Shown here one piece after another: positions 17,301 to 26,710 of a stretch of DNA of 64,000 bases. The DNA is from Chitinophaga varians. GTDB lineage: Bacteria; Bacteroidota; Bacteroidia; Chitinophagales; Chitinophagaceae. The notes under the pieces were generated by a model. That model had not been told where the DNA came from. It made no database searches and worked only from the letters and a program-made list of their open reading frames with translations. Position 1 is the first letter of the stretch; every line of letters begins with the position of its first letter. The stretch is taken from the NCBI RefSeq assembly GCF_012641275.1, contig NZ_JABAIA010000003.1, forward strand, positions 124,001 to 188,000, given 5' to 3'. The translations under genes and the position numbers were made by a program.

Positions 17301-18736
17301 ACAACGACGTCAGCGTGTTCGCCACTCCGCAGGTGGCATTCAATATGGCCGTAGGCAAGCCGTTCAGCATGATGAATGAATTTGATGAAGTGGCCACTTA
17401 CCGCATTCAGCTGGATGAACTGAAGCTGATGAAAGAACAGACCGAGATCAGAGGTACCACAGAACTGGCGGCTGACGGTTCTTCCGCTTCACTCACCCTG
17501 CGTGATATCCTCCCGCCGAAAAGCACGCTCACGGCTTCCGCCAAAGTGCATATCGACCGGCAGAACGGTGGCAGCTGGGAAGCGCTGAAAAACGGCAATA
17601 ACATCGATTATGAAACAAAAGCCGCTACTTTCACCACCGGCGAAGCACCTGACTATATTCCATGGGAGAACGTAGCGTATGCTTACCCGGTAAAACGCCA
17701 GTACAACCTGCTGACAAGAGAGTACGGTAAAGGCTATATTAAATTAAAACGCGGCCAGCCTTACCTGTTTGCGGAAGTTGATAATTCCGGCAAGAAGTGG
17801 AAAGTCAATGCCGCTATGGCCACTGCACAGGGCCAGTCAACTGCTGTGCCGGTATCCTATACAGAAAACACCGCAGAAATAGGTTTTGATATTCCGGCCA
17901 ACCTGTCCCGCGAGACTATCTATAGCTTCAATATCAACCGCGCTTCCCTCGACGGAGAAGCGGCAGCCAATAACGTGGTGACCAAAAACACCACCACTAT
18001 CAGCGAAGAAGGGGACACCACCACCTTCTCCCAGAAAATGCTGAAAGGCAACGCCAGCTCCGCAGTGACCAAAGAAGTGATCAGCTATAACTTCCGCACC
18101 AGCCGCTATGGCACCTTCGCTGAAAAAATGAATGCCATGACCGATCCGCGGGACCTCTTCGATGTGGCCACCAATTACATCAGCGTGATCGGCCAGCGTT
18201 TTGACGCGGAAGAAACCTTCGACAAATTTGAACTGGAAGGCGACGGCGCTTTCTCCACCAAACCGCTGGTGACCCTGCGTGCCGGTACCAACAACGGCTG
18301 GCTGCAAAATCAGCTGATGCCGCTGCTGTACAACAATTATCCGTTCCATCCGTCTATCAGTATCACCCGCGATCTGAACGTGACCGGAGGCATACCGCCA
18401 CTGGAAGCGGTGAGACTGTACAACAATGACATCGCCGGCTATAAACTGGAAGACGGTAATATCAACGATGGCTATGCGCCTTCAAAGGCCGGCCGCTGCC
18501 GCTTTATGTACTATGTTTCCTTTGTGGCCAACGACGACTACCACGAGTTGCTCAACAAGGCAAACCGCTACTATATCAGCGGAGGACAGCCAACACCGGC
18601 GATCAGCAGGCTGATGACATCGCTGTTCCCCGACCTCCAGGGCAACCAGTTCTACCCGGTAGAACTGCAATACCGGCTGCCAGGCAAAAACAATATAACA
18701 TCTACCATTACACGAAGCATTTACTATAAATTATAA
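14309..18736 (+). CDS. Very large exported beta-rich protein, unknown family
   Basis: A 1475-residue protein with a signal peptide (LSLWLLALLLLCLQPGYA, cleavage near 29). I do not recognise the family. The sequence is beta-rich throughout: an N-terminal domain to about 150, a long repetitive-looking central region with many LTV/ISF-type strands and glycine-rich loops (for example SKGGGFGFGAHFRAGFSFDFG near 850), a region resembling Ig-like strands around 1000-1150, and a C-terminal part ending ITSTITRSIYYKL. There is no T9SS sorting domain. The stop is 5 nt from the FN3 protein gene, and the SprB-repeat adhesin follows, so the three probably act together at the cell surface. The central glycine/aromatic-rich strands could be an outer-membrane barrel; this is inference. 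Confidence 0.75.
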   Translation: MFKNIPNPVPALSLWLLALLLLCLQPGYAAVTDSSYLSPMADTAQKADVVDYVEGVFKNIKDKGRYVNALSAEEMGSLPVGLVREINGKIYVIAIDSARMTPSGAYFNAYFRFTFPGTNSELIFGAKNVAFTPGGIAASGSTKLVLLKQKDIPINDHLDLIFPGDGTNYVEWDCNGFRAANLSGIFEFDKGWLQPEDKASDKLRAAMQVNVHDLNNIMASVDIPAFHINGLKDFSFKVKNATVDMSDIANPAGLNVTGDMLTDPGNPLLWRGFYLQELEVGLPQQLATQKGRPKVSVTNFILDDQGVSGAITAENILPLGDASAGGWPLSVDKIGLSFSKNKLNGGELAGLLQVDFLGKDPLGYDASVSMRGGDTYYSFALRTTEDKKYPFFAGEITLNKNSRIQITKTEKDFVPMAVLNGKVSLKQRLLNINNISFQELTLSTQRPYVHSGTFDITNTDTSTSKVGGFPIGFDDIHIGISEGKIGIGATVRLNFMNSSDKGFSGKTSFVVTAAQEEETQSVTVDGSVIQKTRTRWKLDKVAVNDIELTVKVMAFSMHGILTIFDDHPVYGNGFRGMLDFSIPGPIPKAKANAYFGSKDDYRYWHVDAYIGVTIPIGMLQITGLMGGMSYHMERPSNFDPYESRNAVDQKGGLKDVSEIFPYVPTRDAGLGFIGGVSLAFVQEMVVNANVALEVQFGTDGGFRYAQFDGAGYVVHQALKAKSKDEAKEDASAPVWVKFKMRYDNVNSTYDASFKTYINIAGVLRGINENGLVGEAAFHMAPNEWWFYIGRPSQMFGLNILGLAEIKTYFMMGSKVEDMPPVPQEVSEVFDNVNTNFMAMENTMSKGGGFGFGAHFRAGFSFDFGVYGEFALGAGTDILLRNYGEARCKGSNSIIGFNGWYASGQAYVFVKGDVGIRVKVFGKKRGFSIAKLSAAVLLQAKLPNPSWFRGMVGVKYAVLGGLIKGTANIKIELGSQCELVGAKELNVVVISDIKPGDQNNDVSVFATPQVAFNMAVGKPFSMMNEFDEVATYRIQLDELKLMKEQTEIRGTTELAADGSSASLTLRDILPPKSTLTASAKVHIDRQNGGSWEALKNGNNIDYETKAATFTTGEAPDYIPWENVAYAYPVKRQYNLLTREYGKGYIKLKRGQPYLFAEVDNSGKKWKVNAAMATAQGQSTAVPVSYTENTAEIGFDIPANLSRETIYSFNINRASLDGEAAANNVVTKNTTTISEEGDTTTFSQKMLKGNASSAVTKEVISYNFRTSRYGTFAEKMNAMTDPRDLFDVATNYISVIGQRFDAEETFDKFELEGDGAFSTKPLVTLRAGTNNGWLQNQLMPLLYNNYPFHPSISITRDLNVTGGIPPLEAVRLYNNDIAGYKLEDGNINDGYAPSKAGRCRFMYYVSFVANDDYHELLNKANRYYISGGQPTPAISRLMTSLFPDLQGNQFYPVELQYRLPGKNNITSTITRSIYYKL

Positions 18737-18741
18737 TATCG

Positions 18742-20829
18742 ATGTACCGTCAACTTTTTACCGGTTTGTTATCTGTGAGTTTGTTGCTGATGGGTTACCT
18801 GCACACCAGTGCGCAGCAACAGCAAAGTGAGCACCGTATTGTGGGCATAGCAAATCCCAAGCCCGGCAAAATCCAGCTGCGCTGGTCGCCCGCCGGATAT
18901 ATCGCCTGGGAGATCGGTAACAAGTACGGCTATACGGTAGAGCGCTTTACAACGTCTGTCAACGGCGTGCTGGTACCCAACCCTAAACCGGTGGTACTAA
19001 CGGCGCAACCGCTGAAACCTTATTCCCTGCAGCAGATGGAAGCCGCCGCCCGTAAGGATGAGCGCATAGCTGCCATCGCGGAACTGATCTATGGAGAAGG
19101 AGGGAAAAAAGTGAAACCGGAAGAAGGCATCGGTTCCTGGTTTGAAAACCAGAGCCAAAATGACTGGCGCATGAGCATGGCGCTGCTGAGCTGCGACCTG
19201 TCCACTGCCACCGCCAGGGCTGCCGGCCTTTTCCTGGAAGACAGCACCGTCCGTCCCGGAGAGCGGTATGCCTACCGTATCAGCGTCGCGCAACAACCGA
19301 AGAACCTCGTCATCGATACCGCCATCGTGGTAACAGCGCTCAACGAAACCGTGCTGCTGGTACGGCCGCCTGAACTGGCCATCGTTTGCGCCGACAGCAC
19401 GGCCACACTCGGCTGGCTGACCAACTTCAACCGGGGCATGTATTCTGCCTATGTGGTGGAGCGCGGCACCGACGGAAAAACATTTCAACCCGTGAGCGAT
19501 TTGCCGGTGCTGCCCACAGCGCCCGACGCTACCGGATTTTCCTATTACCAGGATTCGCTGCCTGACAATGACGTTAAATATTACTACCGCGTGAAAGGTA
19601 TCACGCCTTTCGGGGAATATGGCCCGTACTCGCAGGTGGTGATGGGAATGGGTATCCCGGCAGTAGCAGAAAGGCCTGTCATGGACACCATCATCGTCAT
19701 AGAAAATAAAAAGATTGAATTACGCTGGTTGTTGCCGGGCGATCTGGCCAAAAACCTGTCTTCCATTGTGGTGACCCGCTCGGAGAAAGGCAGCGGCCCG
19801 TTTCTGCCCATCGCTACCTTTAAAACAGACAAGGCGCCGGTGTACAGTTACACCGACCCCAAGCCCATGAACTCCAACTATTACAAGATTAAAGGCATCA
19901 CCAAAAGAGGCAAGGCCATTTATTCGTTCCCTTATTTCGCGCAACTGATAGACAGCATCCCGCCGGACATGCCAAAGGGATTGGCCGGCACCGTGGATTC
20001 TACCGGTGTGGTAACGCTGAAGTGGGATAACAACACAGAGAAAGACCTGAAAGGTTATCGTGTGTTCAGAGGCAACAGCGCCAAAGAAGAATTTATGGAG
20101 GTGACGCAGGAGGTTCTTGCTGCACCGGCTTTTACAGATACAATTACCCTGCATACGCTGACGTCAAAAGTGTATTACAAGGTGATAGCGTTGGACCGGA
20201 ACTATAACACTTCCGCCTATACGCCGGCGCTGATGCTGAAGCGGCCGGACACCATTGCGCCTTCCGCACCTGTATTCACCAAAGCATTGCGTTCCGACAG
20301 CCTTAAAGCCGCATTGCTCCAATGGCACAACAGTACCAGTGAAGACGTGGTGAAATACACGCTTTATTGTATCAACACGAAAGACAGCAGTCGCCGTGAA
20401 GTGGCGGTATGGGACACAGCCCGTCTGCGGGAGTCCTATACAGACACTGCGCTGGTGCTGGGCAATACGTACTTCTATGAGCTGGTGGTATCGGACGATA
20501 GTGGTAATAAATCCAAAGATATCAGCGGCGATATCTGGTTTGAAACAGGCCGACGCCCGGCGGTGAAAAGCTGGAAAGGAATAGTGGACACGGAGAAGAG
20601 GCAGGTGGTGTTATCCTGGGAGTATGATCAGCCGGATGTAAAACAGTACCGTATTTACCGCGCTAAAAACGATGCGCCGTATATCCTTTACCGTACGGTA
20701 GACGGGACTGCCCGTCAATTGGTGGACGATGAAATAATGTTAGGCAATATTTACAGGTATAAGATTACGGCAGTACTGAAAGGTGATGCCAAAGCTGAAA
20801 TGAGCAGGGAAGTGTCCCTGAAATACTAA
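18742..20829 (+). CDS. Exported fibronectin type III-like protein
   Basis: A 695-residue protein with a signal peptide ending LHTSAQQQQ (about residue 25). Several FN3-type modules follow one another. Each has the IELRW / VTLKWDNN / VVLSWEYD first-strand pattern and a YYYRVKGI / YYKVIALDRN / FYELVVSD tyrosine-corner strand about 70-80 residues later. About five modules can be counted from residue 210 onward. The region before 200 contains further beta strands of unclear type. There is no T9SS domain. It sits 5 nt after the 1475-aa gene and 17 nt before the SprB-repeat gene. It is probably an extracellular or periplasmic scaffold for the neighbouring large proteins. Confidence 0.78.
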   Translation: MYRQLFTGLLSVSLLLMGYLHTSAQQQQSEHRIVGIANPKPGKIQLRWSPAGYIAWEIGNKYGYTVERFTTSVNGVLVPNPKPVVLTAQPLKPYSLQQMEAAARKDERIAAIAELIYGEGGKKVKPEEGIGSWFENQSQNDWRMSMALLSCDLSTATARAAGLFLEDSTVRPGERYAYRISVAQQPKNLVIDTAIVVTALNETVLLVRPPELAIVCADSTATLGWLTNFNRGMYSAYVVERGTDGKTFQPVSDLPVLPTAPDATGFSYYQDSLPDNDVKYYYRVKGITPFGEYGPYSQVVMGMGIPAVAERPVMDTIIVIENKKIELRWLLPGDLAKNLSSIVVTRSEKGSGPFLPIATFKTDKAPVYSYTDPKPMNSNYYKIKGITKRGKAIYSFPYFAQLIDSIPPDMPKGLAGTVDSTGVVTLKWDNNTEKDLKGYRVFRGNSAKEEFMEVTQEVLAAPAFTDTITLHTLTSKVYYKVIALDRNYNTSAYTPALMLKRPDTIAPSAPVFTKALRSDSLKAALLQWHNSTSEDVVKYTLYCINTKDSSRREVAVWDTARLRESYTDTALVLGNTYFYELVVSDDSGNKSKDISGDIWFETGRRPAVKSWKGIVDTEKRQVVLSWEYDQPDVKQYRIYRAKNDAPYILYRTVDGTARQLVDDEIMLGNIYRYKITAVLKGDAKAEMSREVSLKY

Positions 20830-20846
20830 AATCTGAACGCAATACG

Positions 20847-23800
20847 ATGTTTCGTTTCCCACGTATCCTGTGTACGCTGGTACTGCTATTGTCCGGTGCC
20901 GGCAGGCAATTGTATGCGCAGCTGCAGCTGTCGCAGATGGTCTATGTATTTGGTAATATTCCCTCCAGTTATATAGGAACGGGAACAATAGGCAATTTAG
21001 GAATGGGCGTCACGCCATCCTCACAAAACTGGAGCCTGTCTTCCACGCCCTTCAGCGCTTTGCCTGATGGCGGGCCTGTAGTAGGCACCGGGGTCTTGTA
21101 TGCTCCGCCTTATGCACTTTTTCAGAACAATTCCTTTGCCGGCAGCCTTAGTTTTTCTGATATCTATCCCATTTCCGGAGGACGGCTCATGGGGGATGTC
21201 AATTTTTATGGTGGCTACAAAAGGCTTGGTTCCGTGGAAGCGCGCTGGGTATATACGATGATCGCGCCAAATGACATCATACCTTCCATGACTCCTTCCT
21301 CCCAGACCTGTGCCACGGAAATGGTTTACCTCAGCTCACCCCGCAACTGGCCGCTCTTTTCTGATAACCTGGTGCAATCATCGGTCGTCTGGGAGTATTC
21401 GGTTGATAATGGGGCCGTATGGAAAACGCTGGGAAGCAACAGCCAGGAGTATGCCACTGCCTATTCCTATGGTTTTACCGGCAGCCAGATGCCGGAAACG
21501 CAGAGCGGAATGATAAATGTCCGTTTCCGTTGCCGTATTAAAGCATCTTATGCCAACAAGGACTATTATTCCCCTTATTCTGCTGAAACCAATAACTACA
21601 CCTTTCTGCCTGCCGGTCCCCGGGTAGATGTGACTAAACTCCAAAAGACGTCTTCCTGTGCGGGCGAGCAAACCGGTACGATCTTTATTCCCGGCAGCGC
21701 TATCACCAGCGGCTATGCCACCATACGCTGGATGCTGCGCCCCGCCGGCGTGACAACGCCCTGCGATCCTGACCTTGCCGGAGGCGCTTCTGCCTGCGGT
21801 GATATCATCGACTGGAGCAATGGTAATGTACCGGTATCAGGCGGTGTAACGGTGAACAATGTACGAAAAGGAAGTTATACGCTCTGGGTGATCAATCCGT
21901 CCGGAACGGCCGGAAATTGTTTTACGCCCATTGATGTGGATATAGACGACCTGCCGGTGCTCACGGCCGCGCAGGATGTGGCCCGGTCTGCCAATCCGGC
22001 CTGCTATGGTGCTACCGACGGTAAAATTACGATCACTGCCTCCGGCGGAAACGCCGCCAGCGGCTATTTCTTTACCCTCAAACAAAACGGCACGGTGGTA
22101 CGTGCCCAGCAACAGTCGTCCGGAAACAGTTTTACCTGGACCGGCTTGCCTGCCGGCAATTATACGGGAGAAGTGAAAGACGGCGCCTGTGCTCCGGTGG
22201 TCCCGGTAAATGTGCAACTCACGCAGCCGCCGCAGGTAAAAGGACAGTTGACGGCGCAACATCCCACCTGTATCACCCCGGGCAACGGCAGTATCAGCGT
22301 TGTGGCCGATCCCGGTGTTACCAACTATCAGTATAAACTATATAAAGACGCTGCACTGCTGCAACAGAGCGCTGTTACCACTTCGCGCACCTACACTTTT
22401 GGAGGGCTAAGCAATGGAGACTACTCCGTTGAAATCCTGAACATGGACTTCCCCGTTTGTACCGGGTGGAGTGGTACCATCAGTCTGAACGCCGTGCCCC
22501 CCTTAACGTTGGCACAGGATGCCCGCAATATGGTCACCTGTTTCGGTGGAAGTGACGGGTCGCTGAAATACTCAGCTGGCGGCGGTTCCGGCAGTTATAC
22601 GTTTTTGCTGCAGCGCACCGGTATGCCTGCGGTGAGCAACAGCACCGGTATTTTTAATGGTTTGCAGGCCGGCACTTATACCATTACCGTGCAAAACAAC
22701 GTGGCCGGCTGTAACGACGCTGTGTCGCAGCCGGTAACAATCACAGAACCACCGGTGCTGCAAGTCAGCTTGCAAACAACCAATATCAGCTGTAATGGCG
22801 CGCAGGACGGCATCGTGAAGTCGGTGGTCAGCGGTGGTTCCGGCTTCTATATCTACAAATGGGAGCAGCTGAAAAACGGCGTCTGGACCACCAATTCCTT
22901 CTGGTTTGACACTGACACCAAAATAGACGCACTTAGTACCGGCACTTATCGTGTAACCGTTGCAGATAGTAGGTCTGCCAACTGTTCCGTACAGTCTGGC
23001 GCAGTGACGATCACGGAGCTGCCGGCCTTACAATCAGGCGGGGTAACGATCACCCCGGCGGTCTGCCTGGCTGATGGCGCTACTATTAATATCTCCGCCA
23101 GCGGGGGAGATAATATCTACACTTATTTCTTTACACTGAACGGGACCGGCTATACGGCCTTTACATCAGGCACGAAGGTGTATACGGCTGGCAGCTATCG
23201 ATTCCGCATCAGAGACGGCAAAGGTTGTACCCTGGACCTGCCCAATGCCTACGATGTGAGTCTGCCACCGGCAGCATTGGGTTTTACCACACAACTGTCG
23301 GCTTACAACGGATTTCAGATATCCTGTAACGGCGCGGCAGATGGTAAAATCACCGTAACAGCAGCGGGTGGTAACGGTGGTGCCTATACGGGATATCAAT
23401 ATAAACTGAACAACGGCGCCTATCAACCATCAAACATATTCAACGGTTTAACAGCCGGTACCTATACCATCAGCGTAAAGGATGCCCGTGGCTGTGAGAC
23501 ATCCGGCAGCGTAACGTTGGTACAGCCACAAATGAGCGTCAACGCTACCAAACAGGACGTGATCTGCTTTGGTCAGCCCACCGGTAGCATCATTACCGAT
23601 ATTATCGGTGGTGCTGCGCCTTACCGTTGGCAGCTCAATGGGACTAACGTTACCGGCGCTACGGCAACCAATCTGCCTGCCGGCAATTATGCCCTGCATG
23701 TCACCGACGCCAACGGTTGTACAAAAGACACTACACTGACGATCAGTCACCAGTATCCTGCGCTGGCCTTTACGGCAGCTGCAGTAACGGATATACAATG

Positions 23801-26252
23801 TTCCGGCAGCACAGGCAGCATTGCCATAAATGCCGCCGGCGGAGATGGCAGCTATCAGTACCGCCTGAGCGCGGACAACTGGGCCACGTCGCAGGCTTAT
23901 ACCAGCGGGGCCGGACTGAATGCCGGTGTTTATGCATTAAAAGTGACGGACAATCACGGTTGCAGCCTTAACTACAGCAGCCCGCTGACCATCACCGCGC
24001 CCCCGGCTTCACTGTCGCTCTTCGGGGTGTTGTCAGATTATAACGGATATAATATTTCCTGCGCCGGCGGTGATAACGGCTCTGTACAATTGACGGCCAC
24101 GGGCGGCAACGGGGCCACATATAGCGGATATACGTACGCTATCGACAACGGTGCTTTTGGCCCGGCATCGCTGATTTCCGGTATTAAAGCGGGTATGCAT
24201 GTGTTTAAAGTGAAAGACGGCCGTGGCTGCGTGGCCACACGAAACTATAGCTTTACCGAGTCTGCACAGGCATTGAGCATACAGCTGGTAGGCAAACAGG
24301 ATGTACGTTGCGCGGCAATTCCGGGCGGCAGTATTACGGTAGCCGGCAGCGGCGGCACGGGTGCTTTGTTGTACAGCCTGAACGGCACTGACTGGCAACC
24401 CGGCCCTGTGTTTACCGGCCTTACTGCCGGTAACTATACCGTCACTGTGCGGGACGCGAATAGCTGCGGTAACACATTGCCGGTGCAAATACTGTCTGTA
24501 AACCCGGCTATTACCATAGACAACATCACACGAAACGATGTTATCTGTTTCGGTACGCCTGGCGCCATTCAGGTACAGGCCCATGGCGGCAGCGGCCAGC
24601 TGACCAATGAATACGCGCTGAACGGCGGCGCCTATACGGCATTTACCAATACTACGCCATTGGGTGCGGGTGATTATACTGTCCGGGTAAAGGATGCGAT
24701 TGGCTGTTATTCCGCCGTAAGCAATGTGGTGTCCATCACCGCGCCTGCAAATCCTTTGGCAGCAACGGTCGCTACTTCAGACTTCCACGGAAAACAGATA
24801 TCCTGCTATGGCTTATCAGACGGCGCTTTTAGCCTGACTACCACTGGCGGGAATGATGGCGGCTATCAGGGATATTTGTACAGTGTTAACGGTGGCACCT
24901 ATACGGGTACTACACAATACACCGGTATGCCGGCCGGCAACTATGCTGTGAAAATAAAAGACGGCCGCGGTTGTGAAATTACTAAAAACATTGTGCTGCA
25001 ACAGCCGGCGGCAGCGGTATCGCTCGCCCTGTCCGATATCACCCATCTGGCCTGTGGCGGTATCCCAACCGGCAGCATCGCGCTGCAAACAACCGGAGGC
25101 ACTACACCTTATGCCTATACGATGAACAACGGAATACCGCAGGCATCATCAATATTCAGTTCCCTGCCGGTAGGCAATTATACCCTGTCGGTAAAAGATA
25201 TAAACGGTTGCGCGGCAACGGTGGTCACCACAGTGAAGGAAATGTACCCGCCGGTGACGGCCACGGCTACGGTGACGCCAGTACGTTGTTACGGCGAAGC
25301 TAACGGCACTATTGTATTGCAGCCGGCTGGTGGTGATGGCAACTATAACTATCAGTGGAATAACGCAGGGGTGAGCGGCGCGCAGGCGCAAAGCCTTACT
25401 GCTGGCAGCTATACCGTCAATGTAACGGACGGAAAAGGCTGCGGCCGGTCATACAGCTATGAGGTGACGCAGCCGGCAGCCCTGGGGCTGACCGTCACCG
25501 GTTCGCAGATATGCGACGGCGTGGACGATGGCACCGTGGCAGCTATGGTACAAGGCGGCACCCAGCCTTATCAGTATGCGCTGAACAACGGCGGCTGGTC
25601 TGCCGGTAACAGTTTTGCCAACCTCACAGCAGGGGAGTACGCCCTGAAAGTACAGGATGCCCGAGGTTGTGGCGCCACCGGTACAACCACTATCATTAAA
25701 CGGAATGTGAAGCCGGACGTCAACTTCCTGGTGGCCTCCCGGAAAAATGCTTTCGATACGCTGGTGATCAAGGAAATCAGTCTGCCGGCGCCGGACCTGG
25801 TAAGCTGGACGTTCGATCCGCAGGCGATTCTGCTGGGCTATGACCGCGGTACGCCACTGGTCCGCTTTACCACCGCAGGTACTTACTGGGTGGCCATGAA
25901 AGCCACTTTCGGAGAATGTACCTATGAGCTGCGCAAAGACATTCAGATCAACGCCTACGACCCGCTCGCCGGTCCGTCATACAGTGTGCCCGTTTCCGTG
26001 ATAGATACGGTGATGTTGTCGCCCAATCCGAATGACGGCAATTTCCGTTTCCAGATAAAACTGAAACGCAAACAGCAGGTAATGGTGACCGTGTTCGACC
26101 TGAACGGGCGTATCCTGGCGAAGCTGCCCTATAGTCCTGCCTTGCAGATTGACGACCGCATTGCGTTGGGAAGCGTCAACAACGGCATCTTCATCCTGCG
26201 GGTGGTGACTGAAAACGAAAGCAGGGATGTACGGTTTATTGTCAATCGCTAA
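20847..26252 (+). CDS. Giant SprB-repeat surface adhesin with T9SS sorting domain
   Basis: An 1801-residue secreted protein. The signal peptide ends near LSGAGRQLYAQ. Residues 1-350 form a head without recognised repeats. From about 370 to 1620 come at least fourteen SprB-type repeats, each about 75-85 residues, with the pattern xxxCxGxxxGxIxVxxxGGxGxYxYxLN ... LxAGxYTVxVxDxxGC. A linker follows (about 1620-1710). The C-terminal 90 residues (LSPNPNDGNFRFQIKL ... VFDLNGRIL ... NNGIFILRV) are a type A T9SS C-terminal sorting domain. The protein should therefore be exported by T9SS and attached to the surface. SprB itself is the mobile adhesin of gliding flavobacteria; whether this one moves is unknown. 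It is the last gene of the three-gene unit. Confidence 0.9.
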   Translation: MFRFPRILCTLVLLLSGAGRQLYAQLQLSQMVYVFGNIPSSYIGTGTIGNLGMGVTPSSQNWSLSSTPFSALPDGGPVVGTGVLYAPPYALFQNNSFAGSLSFSDIYPISGGRLMGDVNFYGGYKRLGSVEARWVYTMIAPNDIIPSMTPSSQTCATEMVYLSSPRNWPLFSDNLVQSSVVWEYSVDNGAVWKTLGSNSQEYATAYSYGFTGSQMPETQSGMINVRFRCRIKASYANKDYYSPYSAETNNYTFLPAGPRVDVTKLQKTSSCAGEQTGTIFIPGSAITSGYATIRWMLRPAGVTTPCDPDLAGGASACGDIIDWSNGNVPVSGGVTVNNVRKGSYTLWVINPSGTAGNCFTPIDVDIDDLPVLTAAQDVARSANPACYGATDGKITITASGGNAASGYFFTLKQNGTVVRAQQQSSGNSFTWTGLPAGNYTGEVKDGACAPVVPVNVQLTQPPQVKGQLTAQHPTCITPGNGSISVVADPGVTNYQYKLYKDAALLQQSAVTTSRTYTFGGLSNGDYSVEILNMDFPVCTGWSGTISLNAVPPLTLAQDARNMVTCFGGSDGSLKYSAGGGSGSYTFLLQRTGMPAVSNSTGIFNGLQAGTYTITVQNNVAGCNDAVSQPVTITEPPVLQVSLQTTNISCNGAQDGIVKSVVSGGSGFYIYKWEQLKNGVWTTNSFWFDTDTKIDALSTGTYRVTVADSRSANCSVQSGAVTITELPALQSGGVTITPAVCLADGATINISASGGDNIYTYFFTLNGTGYTAFTSGTKVYTAGSYRFRIRDGKGCTLDLPNAYDVSLPPAALGFTTQLSAYNGFQISCNGAADGKITVTAAGGNGGAYTGYQYKLNNGAYQPSNIFNGLTAGTYTISVKDARGCETSGSVTLVQPQMSVNATKQDVICFGQPTGSIITDIIGGAAPYRWQLNGTNVTGATATNLPAGNYALHVTDANGCTKDTTLTISHQYPALAFTAAAVTDIQCSGSTGSIAINAAGGDGSYQYRLSADNWATSQAYTSGAGLNAGVYALKVTDNHGCSLNYSSPLTITAPPASLSLFGVLSDYNGYNISCAGGDNGSVQLTATGGNGATYSGYTYAIDNGAFGPASLISGIKAGMHVFKVKDGRGCVATRNYSFTESAQALSIQLVGKQDVRCAAIPGGSITVAGSGGTGALLYSLNGTDWQPGPVFTGLTAGNYTVTVRDANSCGNTLPVQILSVNPAITIDNITRNDVICFGTPGAIQVQAHGGSGQLTNEYALNGGAYTAFTNTTPLGAGDYTVRVKDAIGCYSAVSNVVSITAPANPLAATVATSDFHGKQISCYGLSDGAFSLTTTGGNDGGYQGYLYSVNGGTYTGTTQYTGMPAGNYAVKIKDGRGCEITKNIVLQQPAAAVSLALSDITHLACGGIPTGSIALQTTGGTTPYAYTMNNGIPQASSIFSSLPVGNYTLSVKDINGCAATVVTTVKEMYPPVTATATVTPVRCYGEANGTIVLQPAGGDGNYNYQWNNAGVSGAQAQSLTAGSYTVNVTDGKGCGRSYSYEVTQPAALGLTVTGSQICDGVDDGTVAAMVQGGTQPYQYALNNGGWSAGNSFANLTAGEYALKVQDARGCGATGTTTIIKRNVKPDVNFLVASRKNAFDTLVIKEISLPAPDLVSWTFDPQAILLGYDRGTPLVRFTTAGTYWVAMKATFGECTYELRKDIQINAYDPLAGPSYSVPVSVIDTVMLSPNPNDGNFRFQIKLKRKQQVMVTVFDLNGRILAKLPYSPALQIDDRIALGSVNNGIFILRVVTENESRDVRFIVNR
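23297..25000 (+). repeat. Three higher-order repeats inside the SprB-repeat gene
   Basis: Super-units begin at about 23297, 24028 and 24775, spaced 731 and 747 nt. Each starts with a longer SprB module (YNGFQISCNG / YNGYNISCAG / FHGKQISCYG), then carries the extended GYxYxLNNGxY and VKDxRGC segments, and is followed by two shorter modules. This suggests growth by duplication of a roughly 245-residue block of three modules, not only of single modules. The DNA copies have diverged, so the duplication is not recent. Confidence 0.6.
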
Positions 26253-26293
26253 AATATAACAGCCCTGTCAGTAAGACAGGGCTGTTATATTTT
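26251..26293. terminator. Perfect bidirectional terminator between convergent genes
   Basis: AAAATATAACAGCCCTGTC (26251-26269) and its exact reverse complement (26275-26293) enclose a 5-nt loop: a 19-bp perfect stem with A-tract on one side and T-tract on the other. It overlaps the stop codon of the SprB-repeat gene on the plus strand and that of the DoxX-like gene on the minus strand, so it can end both transcripts. Confidence 0.92.
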
Positions 26294-26681
26294 AAGCAAC
26301 CGATAATTTGGATGCACCGCTCTCTTTCAGCTTTTTATGATGATAAATATAAGAGGCCGCCAGTACGCCATAGAAGATGATGATGGGCCAGGCGGAAGCG
26401 CCTTCCCCGATGGCGATGCTGGAATAGAACGCGCCGGTGATATCAAATGTCAGGCCCGCATAAGCCCACTCCTTCAGCCGCGGATGGCCGGGTGTTACAA
26501 TCGCAATAACGGCCAGCAGCTTGGCTATGCCCAGGAAAGGCAGGAGATACATCGGATAGCCGAGATGCTGAAAGATAGCTTTGGCTTCCGGTACAGATAA
26601 AGCGTCCGGTATGGCAGACATGGTGAAACCCGCGGCCAGTAAACCGGTGAAAATCCAATAGAGAACAGTTGTCTTTTTCAT
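26292..26681 (-). CDS. DoxX-like membrane protein
   Basis: A 129-residue protein with four hydrophobic helices (YWIFTGLLAAGFTMSAI, YLLPFLGIAKLLAVIAIV, WAYAGLTFDITGAFYSSIAI, WPIIIFYGVLAASYIYHH). LGYPMYLLPFLGIAKLLA is the usual DoxX-like family core. Its role is unclear; family members are small inner-membrane proteins, often next to ArsR-type regulators, as here. The start was set at ATG 26681 (MKKTTVL). A GTG at 26714 overlaps the stop of the upstream regulator (GTGA), so translational coupling from that codon is an alternative. Confidence 0.82.
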   Translation of the reverse strand: MKKTTVLYWIFTGLLAAGFTMSAIPDALSVPEAKAIFQHLGYPMYLLPFLGIAKLLAVIAIVTPGHPRLKEWAYAGLTFDITGAFYSSIAIGEGASAWPIIIFYGVLAASYIYHHKKLKESGASKLSVA

Positions 26682-26710
26682 GTGATAGCTATTTATAGGT
26701 GTGTTGTACG

